A program made the translations under genes and the position numbers. Positions 19,115-33,790 of a DNA stretch of 64,000 nt are shown in pieces (position 1 is the first letter of the stretch; each line of letters begins with the position of its first letter). This stretch comes from Paracyclopina nana (Eukaryota > Arthropoda > Copepoda > Cyclopoida > Cyclopettidae). The notes below the pieces were generated by a model, which saw nothing but the letters and a program-made list of their open reading frames with translations, did not search any database and had not been told where the DNA came from. The stretch is taken from contig JAGUCH010000001.1 of the NCBI GenBank assembly GCA_019096065.1, positions 7,812,001 through 7,876,000 of the forward strand, read 5' to 3'.

Positions 19115-22100
19115 GCAAATGCACGAGGACCAACGATGTTGTCAGGAAAGATCGAGTCGTGACTCATCGTGCGGCAGATTGTTGGATTGATTGGCTTCAG
19201 CCAAACAGCTTTGGACGTCTTCGGCCAATTCGGAGCAATCGCGCTATGTTGTCGCTCCACCGCCGCTCCGCTCGCTGTGCTCACTTAGGATTGCGTGTCT
19301 CCATGAAGCTTTGCTTTCCAAGTTTCCCTTCTTTGGCTCTTTCGTGACTCAAGAGCTAAGAAGTAAAAGAAGTGCCAAAGCCATAATCTTACGGTTATGT
19401 AAAAGCATAAACTGCGAGCGAGGCCGGAAAGCTCCGGGAACAACTAACCCGAAAATCAATGAAATTAAGCCCACTCTTTCGCTTCCTGCGATTACTCGAG
19501 CGGTTTTCCGTCCTTCCACTCACTCATTTTCACGCGACAACAAAGAGGCAAAGAGTTTCGCGTGCGTGCATCGTAAAAGATGAAAAGATCGAAGATGTGA
19601 CGGATTCGGCAGCGATGGGAAATGGAATTGTCACCCTCGTGGCCTTCGTTTTTTCCACCCGTGTCATCCTCCAACGATTGGAACGATATTTACTTTTAAG
19701 GGGGCCTAGTTTCCTTCAGACGGAACTCCGAAATGTCAGCTTCCAGACGCAAAAAATGAAAGATCGCGGAACTGACACCATGCTTTGGCATCTTTATAGA
19801 TAAATGTTTCCACTTTGGCATTTCACCGTGCGCAATCCACGCGCATGCACTCGGCGTACTAAGGCAAAAGTGCATAGGTTGCGCTGAGTGAAATGGCCTA
19901 CGCGCGTCTAGCTACTTAAGGTGTCAACTGGTGTGTGTGCGCGCGCGTCAACTTCTAAATAATCGACGTCAACTTCATGTCTCAGTTTTGCAGAAGCATC
20001 GGAACAGCACCTACGAAGTGAGCGTACTTTCTTTGGTCAAGCACCAAACTTTTGGAGCATCGCAGCAGCAACAAAAGGTAGGCATCTCATTTCCCGCATC
20101 AAAGGCTATCCGGTTCGTCGAGCCTTCCCAGGCTACATTTACCTCCTCGAGCATAATGCTACATCTTAGGGAACTTTGTGTCAAAGAGACTGCACAAGTT
20201 GTAGTTTTTCTGCCAACACACGCGCACGCGTTGCATAACGATTCTCCAAAAAGGCTTTTGATCCACGAGAGAGGCCCAAGTCGAAAATGTCGGTAGCATT
20301 TATTTTTTTCGCAGATCAATCTCCGCAACGATCGAGCTTTTATACGCTTTGGTGACCTTCTTGAAATATGAGAATTTCTCGCAGATCCTTCACAAAATTC
20401 AGTCGGAAATCGCATGCGTCATCAGCAAAAAGTTTACTGCAACGTTGTTCGGTGGGAGATTTCGGCTGCCATTCATCGTCGGTCGCTCTTATCAAAAGCC
20501 TCCGATTTGGCAACCGATAAACCTCAAGTTGTGTTGCTACATCACTTTCCCTTAAAGAAAACAACGACACCAAATTAACATGGCCTATCTTTCTTTTATT
20601 CAAGTCACGGCTCATAAACAAGATTTCAGGCTTTATTTTGGATGGCAGAAACTGTGCAGCGGACGTTTGATCTTCGAAGCTGTTGGCCAATAAAAGTGAA
20701 AGGCTCTCATTATAGTATTTTCATTCTATTCATAATATTTTCAATTACAATGATCGTGTTGTTACATGACATCAGTAAATGTGGCAATTTTCTTCTTTGG
20801 AAAAAAACTGTAATGTTCAAGCTAACCAAGGATGGTCATTAATTATGTTTAATTTGCATGAAACAACAGCGATGAGTGACGAGGGATTTCACCAATTTCT
20901 CGTGGAAAGTTTGCAGAAGCAAAAAATTGCGTTCACACATCATGTGCAAACAAATGAACTTTTATTTTTGGATTCCTGACACTCACATCTGTTCTTTTGT
21001 TGTGGAACTAAACAAAAAAGTTGGCAACATGCAAAATTGTATTTGATAGCGCCTTGTCAAGCAAAGTGACCACCCTTGTGTACCATAGTCATGAGAAGTC
21101 GCAATTTCCCTGGTATCGAATGCACAACTGCGGTCGAAAAAATGCTTCAAATTATAGGTGAAAAAGTGCTCGTATTGATTTGAGAAAAAATCCAGAAAAT
21201 GATTATGCAGCCGAGTGGAAATCCTACAGGCTCAATCATTTCGTTCCCAAGTTTTCACCCTGTTGAAAAAAGGCTCATGTCCCACATAGCATTCTGGAAT
21301 TGATTTCGTACTTTTTTTCCATTCCACATTCCACCACCCAAAAATCGGGATAATTACATGTTCATGATGCAGCAGCACCTGCAGCTAAGTTTCTTGGCAA
21401 GTCACCCTGTGCCATATTGAAACAATTAACCGGTTGAACGGACAGGGTGCGGTGGCTATTACGAGTTTGTCTTCACTTTCTTTTAATTTAGGGACATCAA
21501 AAGAAGCCAGGAGAAGGAACTTTTACTGTTGCAAACAAAACCCTTCTAAGGTATAGCAAAATATTTGCAGAAGGAAATGAACTTTAAAAGTGCCAAAAGT
21601 GCCATGTAATTGCAAATCATTTTTCACACGGAGGTATTTAAAACTTGGTTAGCTGGCATACAATCATTGTTCTTTCCTCATTAAAAGTAGCTCATTGCAC
21701 TTGATTTTCAGGTACATTATAGTGATGTATTAAACTTAGGTTGCAATTAAGATTAGAGAGCCATCTTACTTCTCTGCAATCTCTTTTCTCGGTAATAAAA
21801 TAACTTTTTCATGTCATGCGTCTGACACCTGCAAACGCATTTGGGTTAGCTCAATGTTTGCTCTTACTCCTAAATAACGCAGAAACCACGGAACTAAAAA
21901 GAGAGCCTACGAAGACTTCACGCTTCTTTGCGTCTCTCAATATTACCTGAATATTACTAAATGAAGGGTCTAGCCAGTGCTCGATGTCTGCAATTCTATT
22001 TCCTGTTAGGATCAACTCTTGTCATGTAAAGAGTCATAATAACACGATAGTAATAACTGGCTACAGACGAGTATCACAAAAATACTGCAATAAACCTTCA

Positions 22101-25100
22101 ATCAGGCAAATCAACCAAGAACTGAGGAATATTCAAGCAATCTTTTACTGGTATTATTCTCTCCTGCTCACGTGAGGGGCCAGCTCCAATAAGCATTGTG
22201 AAACCCATGTAGCTTTTGCATAATATTTTCGGAATCGTGTGTGAAAAGCATAAAATTGGTCACGAAGAATCCGCTCATTTTCGCTGCACCATTGTTTTTA
22301 ATAACAATAATTCCGTTATATTCAAAGCTATAGCGCGATCGATCGAGCGGGGACTTTTTTGAGCAGCATTGTTTTTACCCTCCCTGAAGCTTTTGAATGA
22401 TCACATCATTTTTCTCACATTCTGATCATGATGAGCATAAACTTTGGCCTTTTTTATGGCTCTGGTATAATAAACAAACCACGAAGTTTTACTCATCAAT
22501 AAAGAATTTTCTCCTCTGGTATCACGATTTTCGAGACAAATTGAATTGACAAAGGTCAAGTTGACACAAGAAGTGAGTTATGGAGACGCAAAAGCCCATT
22601 AATTTCCCCAGGCAGGAGTTTGAGTGACAAGATTTAGCGGGACTTATTTCCAAAAACAAACTTTGCATAACTCATACCGATCCTCCTTCGCAATACTGGC
22701 CAAGATTTTTTCGTCAGGTTTCTAATCGCACAGAGTGTGAGCATGGACATTTTCACCGGAAAAACGCACATCCTACCTAATTCTTTTTAAAGTAGAGGAT
22801 TCATGTCAATCCGTTTAGCTGGTGCACTAAGCTGGATCGTGTAAGCGCATGTTTGATTTATCTACGTAATTAGCTTACAAGACGAGAATTATTTTCTCAT
22901 TGACCCTGTGAGATCAACCTCCAGCTACGTTCAAGTCTTGATAGGATGCATGACTTCCTTTACTAGTTGCGGTGAGTTGTACGTAGTGTACTATGAAAAA
23001 TGATGAATAGAGCAGAGAAAAAAATGCGATTGTCCATGTAAAATTGCCGTAACACTAGCTGATGATCATCAGATCATCGTTGATCTTACGGTGTTCCGGG
23101 ATAAGTCAATGTTGCCAAAAATGCCTCATATTTTGTATACTGAATGTTCAGGAACAGCGCATATGGAGAGATCATTATCATAGCGTTATAGTTAGATGCT
23201 CAAACGGTCTTCCAAAAAAGTGGATTTTAGGCATTCCAAATTAAACGACGAATATACGCTCACACACGTGTTGTCATGGATCTAGAAATGTGTCTGCCAT
23301 TGATTGCACCACACGAACTGGAATACTGCGCATTCCTCTAACTTGAGAAGTGGATGAGGTTATCATCATTGATGTCGCAATTGTCAAAGGCGACGATGTT
23401 GGTTTTTAGGAAGGATGTGCAATTTTGGTCATAGGAAATATCCATGATTTACACCCAAGGATGAAATTATAACCTTGATACAGTTACAAATGCGACAAAA
23501 TGTCATTTTTGCCTTTTGTGCTGTAGGCCTAGGCCCTCAACTACAAGTTGATTTTTAAGGTTTTTGACGCTATTTGATGGAGCTTAAATTAAGGAGATAT
23601 TCACTCAACTGTGATGGTGAGGTGGGATCATTTTATTTGTCAGCATTTTGCGGTTATATTTGTCATGTATAGCTGACAATTATTAAGTTTTGCTTAACTT
23701 ACTAGGGGTTAATTTCCAACTGCTGCTTGTTGCAACGTCAATGCGCAAAGTTGCCTTGATTTTTACAACACTAATAAACGGTCAGCAAGCTTTGAACCTA
23801 ATTAAGTTTATGTAGTCGCTGAGGAGTTTTGTAGCGGCTGAATATTTCGCGGTAATCTTCAGCGCAAAAAGGCAAAGATTACAGGCTGAATAATAGAAAT
23901 TGGGCACTCAATTTATAGCCAACGTTGGTAAGGTCAAGATGGCTGATTAATGGCCCTAACTAATCCAACTTGGAACACTTCCTGGGTAATTTAAATATTG
24001 CAATCTTTGTACAAGAAGATAAACAAAATTAGTCTCGCTAAAGTGATTATTATTATGACACCTCGCAGTCATAAAGTAGGATTGGGCGCGTGTCATCATA
24101 ATTCTTGGCTTATGAAGGCAAACTCCTCTCACTTATCTGTTCCATCACACTACTATCAGAGAGTGGTTTGGAAGCTGCCCTGTCACTGCCGCTAAAAACG
24201 CAATTAAATCTCTTTACCTGATGATGATCTTACGTACTCAAGCGGGGACCTGGAAATTCTGACCTTCTTGAACTTGGGCTTATGATGTCGTCACATCTCT
24301 GCTCCTACCAGTGCACACTGGGGGCCGCTAATTCGGTAAACAGCCACTTCACGGCGTGAAATCTGCTTTGTCAAGAGGACAATATGGCTGGAAAAGAAAC
24401 TTGGGATTTCCCCATTCCCCAGTGTGCTCCATCGTGATGAATGTCATGTCATCTTTTAATAAGTTAACCACATTCGATTTGTCAACCTGCCAAAAATTCA
24501 TTTCACATCTGGAGCAAGAGCTCGTGGCTCCGCAAAACTTAACCTTCAATATAAGGCTTTTTGGGGCCAAATTCATGATGGTGTGAAAAAGTGCTAAGTG
24601 ATTTTTAGGTGTGGTGGCCGCCTTGATCACATCTGGATAAGCCCAAATTAATAGAAATATTTTTATACGCCTCCACGTTGCTCTAAAAGTGTCGGATGAA
24701 CTAGCTCTTTGTAGCCAGGTGAGTCCATTGTTTCAGCAGCCTGACAAAACTCGACAATTTATATTTTCTCATGCCTCCCTGTTGCTCTCCTTCGAGAACA
24801 GGTACGCGCATAAATGAAATTATAACAACATCTTTGCATAAATTCGTAATTTGGCCATTTTTTTCCTTTGAGAGGGCTAGTTGAGAGGCAAACTATTTTG
24901 GAATTGTGCTATACTACAAACTGGGAGAACAGTTAGCAAAAACAATATGATCATCTGCTGATTATGGTTTCATTGCCAATGGTTTCTTCGCCCAAATTCG
25001 TCCTCCCACGTGAGGAGACAAGGATGAAAAATGAATTTCTACAACTTCATATTTGAACTTGGAGCAAGGACAATTCAACAACTATTATGGAAATGGTGCA

Positions 25101-28100
25101 AAGTAAAGTGGAAGACGTTGACTGTGCTAAACGGAAATCTGAACCTTTTTATATATAGCTGAATGCACTCTAGTCAAGTCAGAGAAAATCAAATACTACT
25201 CAGGAAGATTGTAAATAGGGTTCAACTTTCTTGCAAATCTAACAGGAAACTCCAATTTCCGTGCAATCCTTTTTGTATTCAGGCCATGGGTCAACGACTG
25301 ATAATTAAATTTTCAGTCCATTTTCCGTGAGTAATTTGAGCCGACATAAATTGATTGCTTTTTATGAGAAATGTTGCAAACTAGCTCCATTTCTTTCTGG
25401 TGTTACTTAATAAGTTTTGTGCGTAATTGCCATGTATGCTGCATGAACTTGTCCGAATTAATTATCGGCATATGCTTGACTGATTCATGAAGTATCCTGG
25501 AAACAGGAAGCAATGCGGATTTTTTCGCGATTTTTTCGCAAAAAGCCAATGGAAGTAAATTGTGCAATATGGTGCACACAAATGATGATACTTTTTGTGC
25601 TTCAATGGATTGCGCGAGAGTTTCTTTGACGGAAAAAAGGATCTCGACAATTTTGTCTCGCGCAATAAATGCAAACCACAATAGTAAGGTGAAAGAGGCG
25701 GCGATGTCTCAATTTTTGAAGGGAAGAAAATTACGCTTGGTTGGTTTACTGTTTTTTAAGCACCTCACACTGCTCACAGCCAGTAAATTGCAACCCAAAA
25801 AAGCTGCTCTAGACGCTGATCACATCCCATGTCACTTTAATGCATTTTTAGCAGCCTCAAAGAAGCCTTCATTGGCATCGGAATTGAGCCAAATTTTTAA
25901 CCGTTTAAAACATGTAGTGAGTGGGCCTGTAAAAAGGCAGCAAGTCATAGCAATGAGAGTTCTTGCAGAGGCTATTCCTTTTCTCAGCTCCTATTGAAGA
26001 AACCTGTTTGTCATTTCCAATTGAATGGTTCCAGGATTAGAGATTCTCATTTGTCTGGGTGAAATTACAGAGAAGATCGTTTTCCCAGAATTTGCCAACT
26101 TTCTTGTGCCAGGTTCAGGTTGATGATGATAAAATCCTTGTTTTTTTGCGCTACATTGCCAATTGCTGTTGTTGTAGAAGGGGGAAACTGCCGTGGGACA
26201 ATTTCAATTTCTTGTCTTTTTCGAGGTAGTCCAGGGTCACACTTTTTGTTTTATTATGCTGCACCAAACAATGAATAGCATGTTAATTTACAAGAGGCGC
26301 TAGTATTCATTGTACTGCTTAATTACAACGTTTTTCTTCAAATAGCTGAGACAGCTAAGGAAAACTTTTGAACCTTGAAGCTCAATATCTTTCAGCATGG
26401 CGAAGTTAAATTATTTTCCAAGCCAAATCCCATCATAGCATTTGTAAAAGTTCTGAAGAGTTCATCCGTCCGTCATAACGAAGCACGTACAGAATTTTTT
26501 GGTAAGGCTCGCATAAATAAAGTTCGTGTAGTTATGGCAAAGGGCCGCGATTTCAGACTTGAAGTAGCACTAAAGGCCTCGCCAATAATTGCAGGAAAAT
26601 TATAAATTATTGATCTTTTGAAAGGTTGCGTTTTCCAAGGCATAGCAGCATAAGAATTCTTCAACTAATCGCAGAGCTACCTCAGATTTTTTTCTCACTT
26701 TTTCAAGTAATTTCTTTCCTTTTGGTTTTTAGCAACCATAACCACACAGGCGAAGCCACAAATTTACTTCATGCAATTTCAAATTGTCACATGGCAGCTC
26801 AAGAGTAATTTTTGAGTGAGTTTTCTTTCGAGTTGTCCTTCGCAATCAATTCCTTTTTCAAGGTTTATTTGCGTAATTTATGGCTGAAGTGCTAATGAAT
26901 ATGATTATTTCTCGGATGCCTTTTTCTCGAGTTGCATCTTGAACATCCTCTGCCTTTTAAAAAAAGTTCAAGTTTCAGGTCAAATGATTCTCACAGTGTA
27001 ATTATCCGTTCGTCTTTTAAAGGATCCCGTTGGTGCAGAAAAAATTAAAGGATGTGACGATTCAAGTAGTCAAAACTAAGCGATCATGACCTTTGTGTTT
27101 TCCCCTAACCAAGGCCTGCATGCAAGGTGGGTAGATCTCCCTTCATGAAGCTATTACTGTGATTATTATTATTGGAGCTCATGCCAAATACGGTAAAGAT
27201 GAACAAATTGCTGCTATTTAAAAAAGCTTCATGCTGTTGGCCTCGCAGGATATAAATATCCTACATAAAAACGCATCTGATGTACTGACATCAAGGAGCC
27301 TATTTTGATTCTTCAAAGTTTGCACCCTGCAACACGATTTACTTTACCAGCTACTCAAGCAAGCTTTTCAGTACCTACAACTTTAGTGGCCAGTTTAAAA
27401 GCTTAATCTTGTCGTCATTCTTCGCATAGGCAACTTGCTATGCTTCCGCTGTACAAGTTTTGACTTTTAAAGTATATGGGTTTCTTGCTTTTTATGATAT
27501 CGTTCGCTAAGAGGAAGTAAGAGGAATACCTAGTCAACTAGCTTGCGCTATAGTCTGGTCGTCCAAATGCCTAATTAGCATTTGAAAGCTTGTTGATGTT
27601 TCATCAAGCACTTTTTGCGCAACGAATTGATGCTTTTAAAAAGGGGTCTTTAATTTGCATAATTCAGATCCCTGTCAAATCAATGCAGGAGTTTGCTTTG
27701 TCGTGATTTAATGCGAATTTAAATTTTGCTCACGAGCGCGAATAATCACTAAAGCCACTTTCTTGCCACAAACCACGGAAATAGCAAATTAATCCATTAA
27801 TTATTCTGAGAAAATAGCGAATTAAATGAACTTGCCTCATGGCCACTTCTAGCAAGAAACTTACACAAAACGTTTAGCACTGATTTAGCACAATTCACTT
27901 TCAACCACGGCAAAATAAACTAACAAAATATTTGGGTTGGCCAAGCTACCAGAGTAGTATATACAAACTTTGACTACGCTGGCTTTTAATTAATGTTTTC
28001 GGCCGCAAACTGGCTATGATGTTGCGTCCACTTCCATTTGGTCTCAGAATCGGATAAAATTAGGGAAAATGAACTTGCGATTACACTGAGAGCTAAAAAT

Positions 28101-28840
28101 CTTAGCAATTTTTTTTCTAAAATTGTTTGCTAAGTATTTGCATAATTTCAGCCATTTCGGGTCACCTCCACTTTTTGCATTCGACGCGTAAGCGAAGGAC
28201 CCAAGCGACCTTCTCAGTATCGACTATTGCATTATAGGTGGCGCTTTTATTACGCTCGCCTCACGCAGCCAAAAGCGCCCTCTATAGTCGAGTTTTGAAA
28301 CTAAATTAGATTAAAGGTGGTTGGGGCATTCTAGGAATCATTTGCCAAATTGTGAGCAACACAGTTTCAATCTGATGGTGTAGGAGGATGTCCCGTGGAT
28401 TTTAATATTTTGAAAATTCATTGAAAATGCATTTGGAGTGTCCTCACAGCCAAAAACTAATGGAATTCCGGTTTAACTTTTCCGCAAGAATAAAAATAAA
28501 GCCATCTAATTTGCAAAATGAGCTAAGGCATGTTGTAATTAGGATTCTTGTGGTCGCGTAACGATTGCTTAGAACTTAGCTCAATGGCGTTGAAAAACGA
28601 CACGCTAGATCAAACCGTTTTTGTTCTGACATAATTCCGCATTAACTTGCAATACCTGACGAGCTGGTTTTTTCATCCATCGATGACAATTCCTCAAAAG
28701 GCACAGACAATTATTACTGATTTGTCACAAATTATTAAAAATCTAGCAGTGATTGAATCGTGGAAACTGAACTTCCTGGACTTTAAAGCTGGTCAGTACT
28801 TGTGCAAATGCCATCACAAATATCTTTTTATTTTGCAGTG
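19115..28840. other. About 9.7 kb of intergenic sequence, no supported gene
   Basis: Only short ORFs of about 60-145 codons in all frames, with no domain-like motifs or splice-linked continuation. No tandem array, long inverted repeat or RNA gene was recognised by eye. The longest frame (25560-25997, 145 codons) has no recognisable features. Distal regulatory sequence for the PDZ gene may lie here, but nothing shows it. Confidence 0.4.
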
Positions 28841-28879
28841 ATGGATCATTTTGAGAGGCCTATCTGAAAGCCAGAAACA

Positions 28880-29039
28880 ATGAAGTGGTTTACAAACGGA
28901 GTGAGCAATTCTGGCTCGGACAGCTTTGAGCCAAAATTAATCAAAATTGGCCCTCTATCCAATAACAGTGACTGTGCGGAAAAGGAAAAGCCAACAGCAA
29001 AAATTGAAGCTAAGGAGGAAGACGTGAATAATGATCAAG
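28880..29039 (+). CDS. PDZ gene, alternative first coding exon A
   Basis: Short open exon beginning at ATG 28880 (in-frame TGA five codons upstream) and ending at an excellent donor, AAG|GTAAGC, in phase 1. It encodes 53 residues starting MKWFTNGVSNSGSDSFEPKL with an acidic, Lys-rich end (KIEAKEEDVNNDQ). A pyrimidine-rich acceptor (TTTATTTTGCAG) ends at about 28840, suggesting that a 5' UTR intron precedes it. It joins in frame to exon 49662-50206, giving a 965-aa isoform. Assigned by phase match and position only. Confidence 0.5.
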
Positions 29040-32000
29040 GTAAGCAATAATGTTTGTCCACAACAATTGCTGAAGCGGTGATAACAAGAGCGAGCAAAGA
29101 CTTTTTTATGGCAAATGATGAGATCTTTTCAAGACCAGTTTTTTTAATGAAATTCATGTGCAGCTTCCAGTTTAAGAAGGGCTATTTAGATTGTGATCAA
29201 TAAAGTAGAGTGTGAAATGCATCCTGACTGTGCACAGGATTCGAAGATCCTGAAAACCCGTGGAGTGTGAAGTAAAATCCGATATGGAATCTTGAAGACC
29301 TTGCGTAGGGATTTTCCAATACGGATTTTTTTCAGCAACACAGATTCGATGTCAAGCAAGGACTTTTGTAGGAATTCAATGTCAAATCTCGAGAGATTCG
29401 TGATATTCTGATTCAGGTCAATTCTAGCCACAAAAGCACGGCTAATAATGCCAAACATGAAATGAATTCCCATTCAATATACGAATAATGTACGTTCTAT
29501 GTAGCCTAGAATCTTGAACTGTATTGAGCCCGACCAGGATTTTTTCTTGCCAAATTAATTGACAAATTATATAGTAAGTCCTCAGCGAGCAATCCTTTTA
29601 TTGATCATCATATATTTTTTCAGCTCGTAGATTGGTTTTGTGATTGATAGTAATATGCTGGTCGGGACCTACAGAGTCATTTTATTTTTCCTCTTTTGAC
29701 AAATAAATGTAAAAGATATCTCGAAATAGCCGTTCCATGACAAATGAACTATTTAAAGTTGAACTCGTGGTTTTTGGCAATGGGCAATGATTGTTCACCC
29801 AATTTTAGTGAAAAATGACAAAAACTTAACGGGCGACATTTCGACCAAATATATATTCATTCAGTCAACAACAAAAAATGGTTTATCGCTCAAAAATCGG
29901 GTCAGGTATACTGTCGATAGTATAATGCCTTTTTTCTCCCACAACAGCTCAACATCGATTTAGAGTTGTAAAAAGTCGTTGAAAAGTTCCCACATCGAGG
30001 GTAAGGTAGAACAAAAACTCAATTTCAATTACGTGATCATTTGTCAACGATGAAGAAGAAGACTTCACATTCCAAGACTATTATTTGAGCTTTGGTCAAA
30101 CACTCGACAACTTTTTGGTGTCTACCTCTTCAAGAGGCTCGGAGAAATCTCATGCTGAGTCTGGAGATTTAGATTCTGTTGAAGAAGTCTAATTCACTTC
30201 AGCTTTTGTTGAAAAAATTCCATCAATTTCAGCATCAGCACGTGATCGCCATCAGTCTGCCTACCAACAAGCATAGCTTAAAAAGTAGAGCAAGTAGAAA
30301 CAACATTCCTCCTTGTCTTCAATCACTTCGGATTAATCCGGAATGGGCAACCTTAGTGCGATTACTAATGACAGGCCAGGTCGGATTTCTCTACATACCG
30401 AAAATAGTATCTCAATTCATGCTGAGGATTTCATTTCCCTCAGTAGAGAATTGATTATTATAACGAGGATTCATTGATGAATGCGAGAGAAATTGCAAGC
30501 GAATATCTTAATTGAAAGCGATGATTTAAAATGACGAGGCAAACACTCGAGCCAATTAATTCATCGAACGCAGAATAGCGTGGCGAATTCAAGATTAATT
30601 GATTTCTGAGGTCTCCTATTCAGCAAGCCAATCAAAAAAAGAATGTGGATATTAGCTTCTGAAAGTTTGGCTTTTTTAGCTTTATGTCTCGTTTGATCCA
30701 GTTTAGGAGGCACAACTGAAGGGGGAAACTTTATGGCTATTGCAAACTCACTTTTAGAACGTTTTACGATTCCTCCTAGAAATTTCTCTGTGGTTCTTGG
30801 TATTTTGCCACTCCTTGCAGCAGCAACAAATTGAAGGGTTGTTGCTTTTACAGTCACATTTATGATGGCTGAGGATCGAGGCATCATCTTCCCTCCATCA
30901 AGAGCGCTGCTGCTGCGAGGCAAAGTGCACTACAAAAGTGCAATTTTCCCCTAGCTGCTGCTACGCCCATCCCATTTTCTCATGTACGAATGCGCAATCT
31001 TCGTACGTCCAGAGTCTTAAATGTGGTGGAGGGCCATCAATTTGCTACTGCCATAACATGACATTAAATGCCTTTGGAATGTGTTTCGTCTTTCAATTCG
31101 AAGTGACCTTTGGAATTTAAAAGCATTCAAATTTTGCAAATAACTGCATAGCCACTGCCTATTGATGCTTGGTGATTTAGTGTCCAGGCTTTGGAGATAT
31201 TTTTATTCCTGCCACGGAAAACCTCAAAAAGTGATAAAAAAAAACTGCTGACCAGTAATGATGAACGGTTGGAGCAGTGTTGATTTACCACATCACTTTC
31301 GTGCCATGAATTAATTACAGCTGAAGCCACAAGAGTTAAAGAAGGAGGCTCGTGGTGGTTGAAGATTTCCCATCCTGTTGACTTTTTAAAATCGTCTTCT
31401 ATGTAGAGCAACTGTATAGTTGTTGATGGGTCAAGAGGTTATCTCTAAAATCATTGCACAATGGAACTCTGGTTGCTCTGCTTTGGTGGTCTGAGATGTC
31501 TAGGTTTTTTTGCTCATACAAGCTTTAATTTTGACCATAAACTTCATGAAAAGCTCAATTTGAGCACGGTCTTCAGGCCGTCAGCAACTGATAGCGTATG
31601 CAGGGAAGGTGTTTTCCAATGCTGCCTGAAAAATTCACTAATCTTGGGAAAGAGAAAACGAGATTAAGATCTTAACTAAGTTGCCGTCACATGAACGGAG
31701 AAAGTCCAGAGACAACAGCCAACTATGAATGATGATGTCACGTGGCACTTATTTCCACAGCTTTTTGGATATAATTGGGGAAAAGTTGTAATTCCTGAAT
31801 ACTATTCACAAAAAACCACAACATCAACTATTTTTGCTTCCTTTGGTCTGCGTTCTTTTTTGCTAACTGTAGCATTTGTGGTAATCCTATTTTTCAACAC
31901 TTTGTAGCCTTTTAATCAAAGTAGGCCGCTTGGAAATTACAAAGAAGCATGCGTAATTTTTCAAAGCTCCTAGAGTTTCCTTCATCTCGTAGGACGAGAA

Positions 32001-33717
32001 ACTTAATCTCTCTGTGAAAATCGCGATTTTTTTCGAGGCAATAGTACTTCTGGTTTCATGCCATTCTGTGAAGTTGCTCGAAAACTGACTTGGTTGATTG
32101 ATTTACTTACATTTTAGGGTTTTTTAGAGGCGCTGGGAAAGAAACTTTGTGATGATTATGCAGGTCGTTTAGCATGTAGCAGTCTTGCTCCATTATTATT
32201 ATCATGAGTCAGAGGAAAAGAATTCAGGTTTTAGAATTGATGGACTTGCTGACTATTATGCGCAACATCTTATTTGCTTTAGTCTCATCATCATGTCTGA
32301 AGATGCCGAAAAATCTGAGCTTCTGAGAAAAAACATCAACAAGTTGGTGTACTGCTCTTCTTGGGTGGTGCATGTTTCAAAGAAATGAAATTTATGCCTC
32401 ATTTATCATCAATAAATGAGTAGAGCCAATTTTTAAAAGGAACCAGGCTAAAAATTAGTCAATTCAAGCTGACACTGACTTGTCCAATTAAAATGAAGAT
32501 AGGTAGCTTCGTCAAATATGGCCAACTTTATTATGAACCGTTTTTGAAAAACTCGAATACTGATGCTCATCTCCTGGAGGTTGTTCATTGAAAGAAATAC
32601 CAAAATTTTCTTGAAAAAAGGAGGATTCTTTAATTCCTCTCACGAACAAATTGCCCACATTTGTATTCATTCAATGGACAAATTATTCTTTAGCCTTGAA
32701 AACAGCTCAAGCAAAATACAGAAAAAGGAAATTGGTATTCACAGTTTTCATTTGGCATGGTGCAAATGTGCTCCAAATGAATGACTTTCAATAAAGCTGA
32801 TTGCTGAGGTACTCCTCCAACGAAATTCACTTTTCCAAATGGCAATTATTTGAGAGCGTTACTAAGAAATGCATTCTGTTGTACGATTGTTATTTCGTTT
32901 GCACGAACATTTCTCGGCTCACAGTGCGGATAATTGGACCGCATTTATGGCTGTCAAAATTTGCGTTTTTTTAGAAAGCTGCCAAAGCGTTTTCCTCTCT
33001 GGCAAATTGGAGCAAAATTGAAATTGTTCTGTCTACATTTTTTGCCTCATGTGCCCACTGTGCAAGTGGGGGGTTATTGGTATCTTGGCAATTGGCATAG
33101 CAGTGCAAGTTAATTACGGCCAATTTTTTGCCTAGTGTTTAGAGCTCGAGCGAAGACAAAGGGTGCGAAAGCCGAACAATTGAGATCGAGGCAGAAATTA
33201 TCATTAAGTCGGAAAATAAGGCCTTTAAAATAAGTGGGGGGAAAATTGCTGCCGTAAAAAACGTGGGCCTAAAGCCTCTCTTTACAGCGAGGCGCTTATT
33301 TAGTGTGAATTAAATTAGACCCTTTTTGGTTGGTTGGTTTCGTCGAAAACTGGCTCGTGGAAGCTGAGTCCACAATATCAGTAAAGGAGGCCCACTGTAG
33401 CTGAGTTGCTCATCACCAAACGCAACACATCATTGCTGACTCGCGGCCTCAGTGAGTTGAACGCGCGAGCGCGCGCACGGGCCCCAGCAGTAGTTGCGTT
33501 TTCAGCTTTGCCTTCTCAGTTGAGTTCCGAACGAGGAAGGAGCGAGTAGTGCCGATTAATTTTCTCGAAAGAAAACGTCGTCGACCGACATATTCTCCCA
33601 GCATCTGCGGGAATCTAACAGTGTTGTCATCAGCTATCGACGCGTGTTAACCTTAATTAGGGACCGTTTGAACTTTCTCGTGTTGGCCAATTACTGATGG
33701 TGCCTTGAGCCGAGACC
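29040..33717. other. Intronic or promoter-proximal stretch between alternative first exons
   Basis: No coding exon recognised. The last 250 bp (from about 33450) become GC- and CpG-richer, with alternating GCGCGAGCGCGCGC, and look like the promoter and leader of exon B. Confidence 0.45.
33516..33521 (+). promoter_or_regulatory. Candidate initiator for PDZ exon B
   Basis: TCAGTT (A+1 at 33518) matches the arthropod Inr in a CpG-rich setting about 200 bp before ATG 33718. The +28 position reads AGTAG, four of five matches to the DPE consensus. Tentative. Confidence 0.35.
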
Positions 33718-33790
33718 ATGTATCCATCAGCTTACTACACGTACAATCCTTCGAGGATGAAGCGAGCTGAAAGGGCTTATTTCAAGCAAG
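33718..33790 (+). CDS. PDZ gene, alternative first coding exon B
   Basis: ATG at 33718 in good context (GACCATGT). It encodes 24 residues rich in Tyr and basic residues ([20 protein letters not shown]) and ends AAG|GTAAGA in phase 1, the same phase as exon A. Confidence 0.65.

Noticed and set aside
25560..25997. 145-codon plus-strand ORF
   Set aside because: No recognisable domain, no flanking splice-linked exons, and composition like the AT-rich surroundings.
30561..30923. 120-codon minus-strand ORF
   Set aside because: No family resemblance and it sits alone in an intron-like region; insufficient support.
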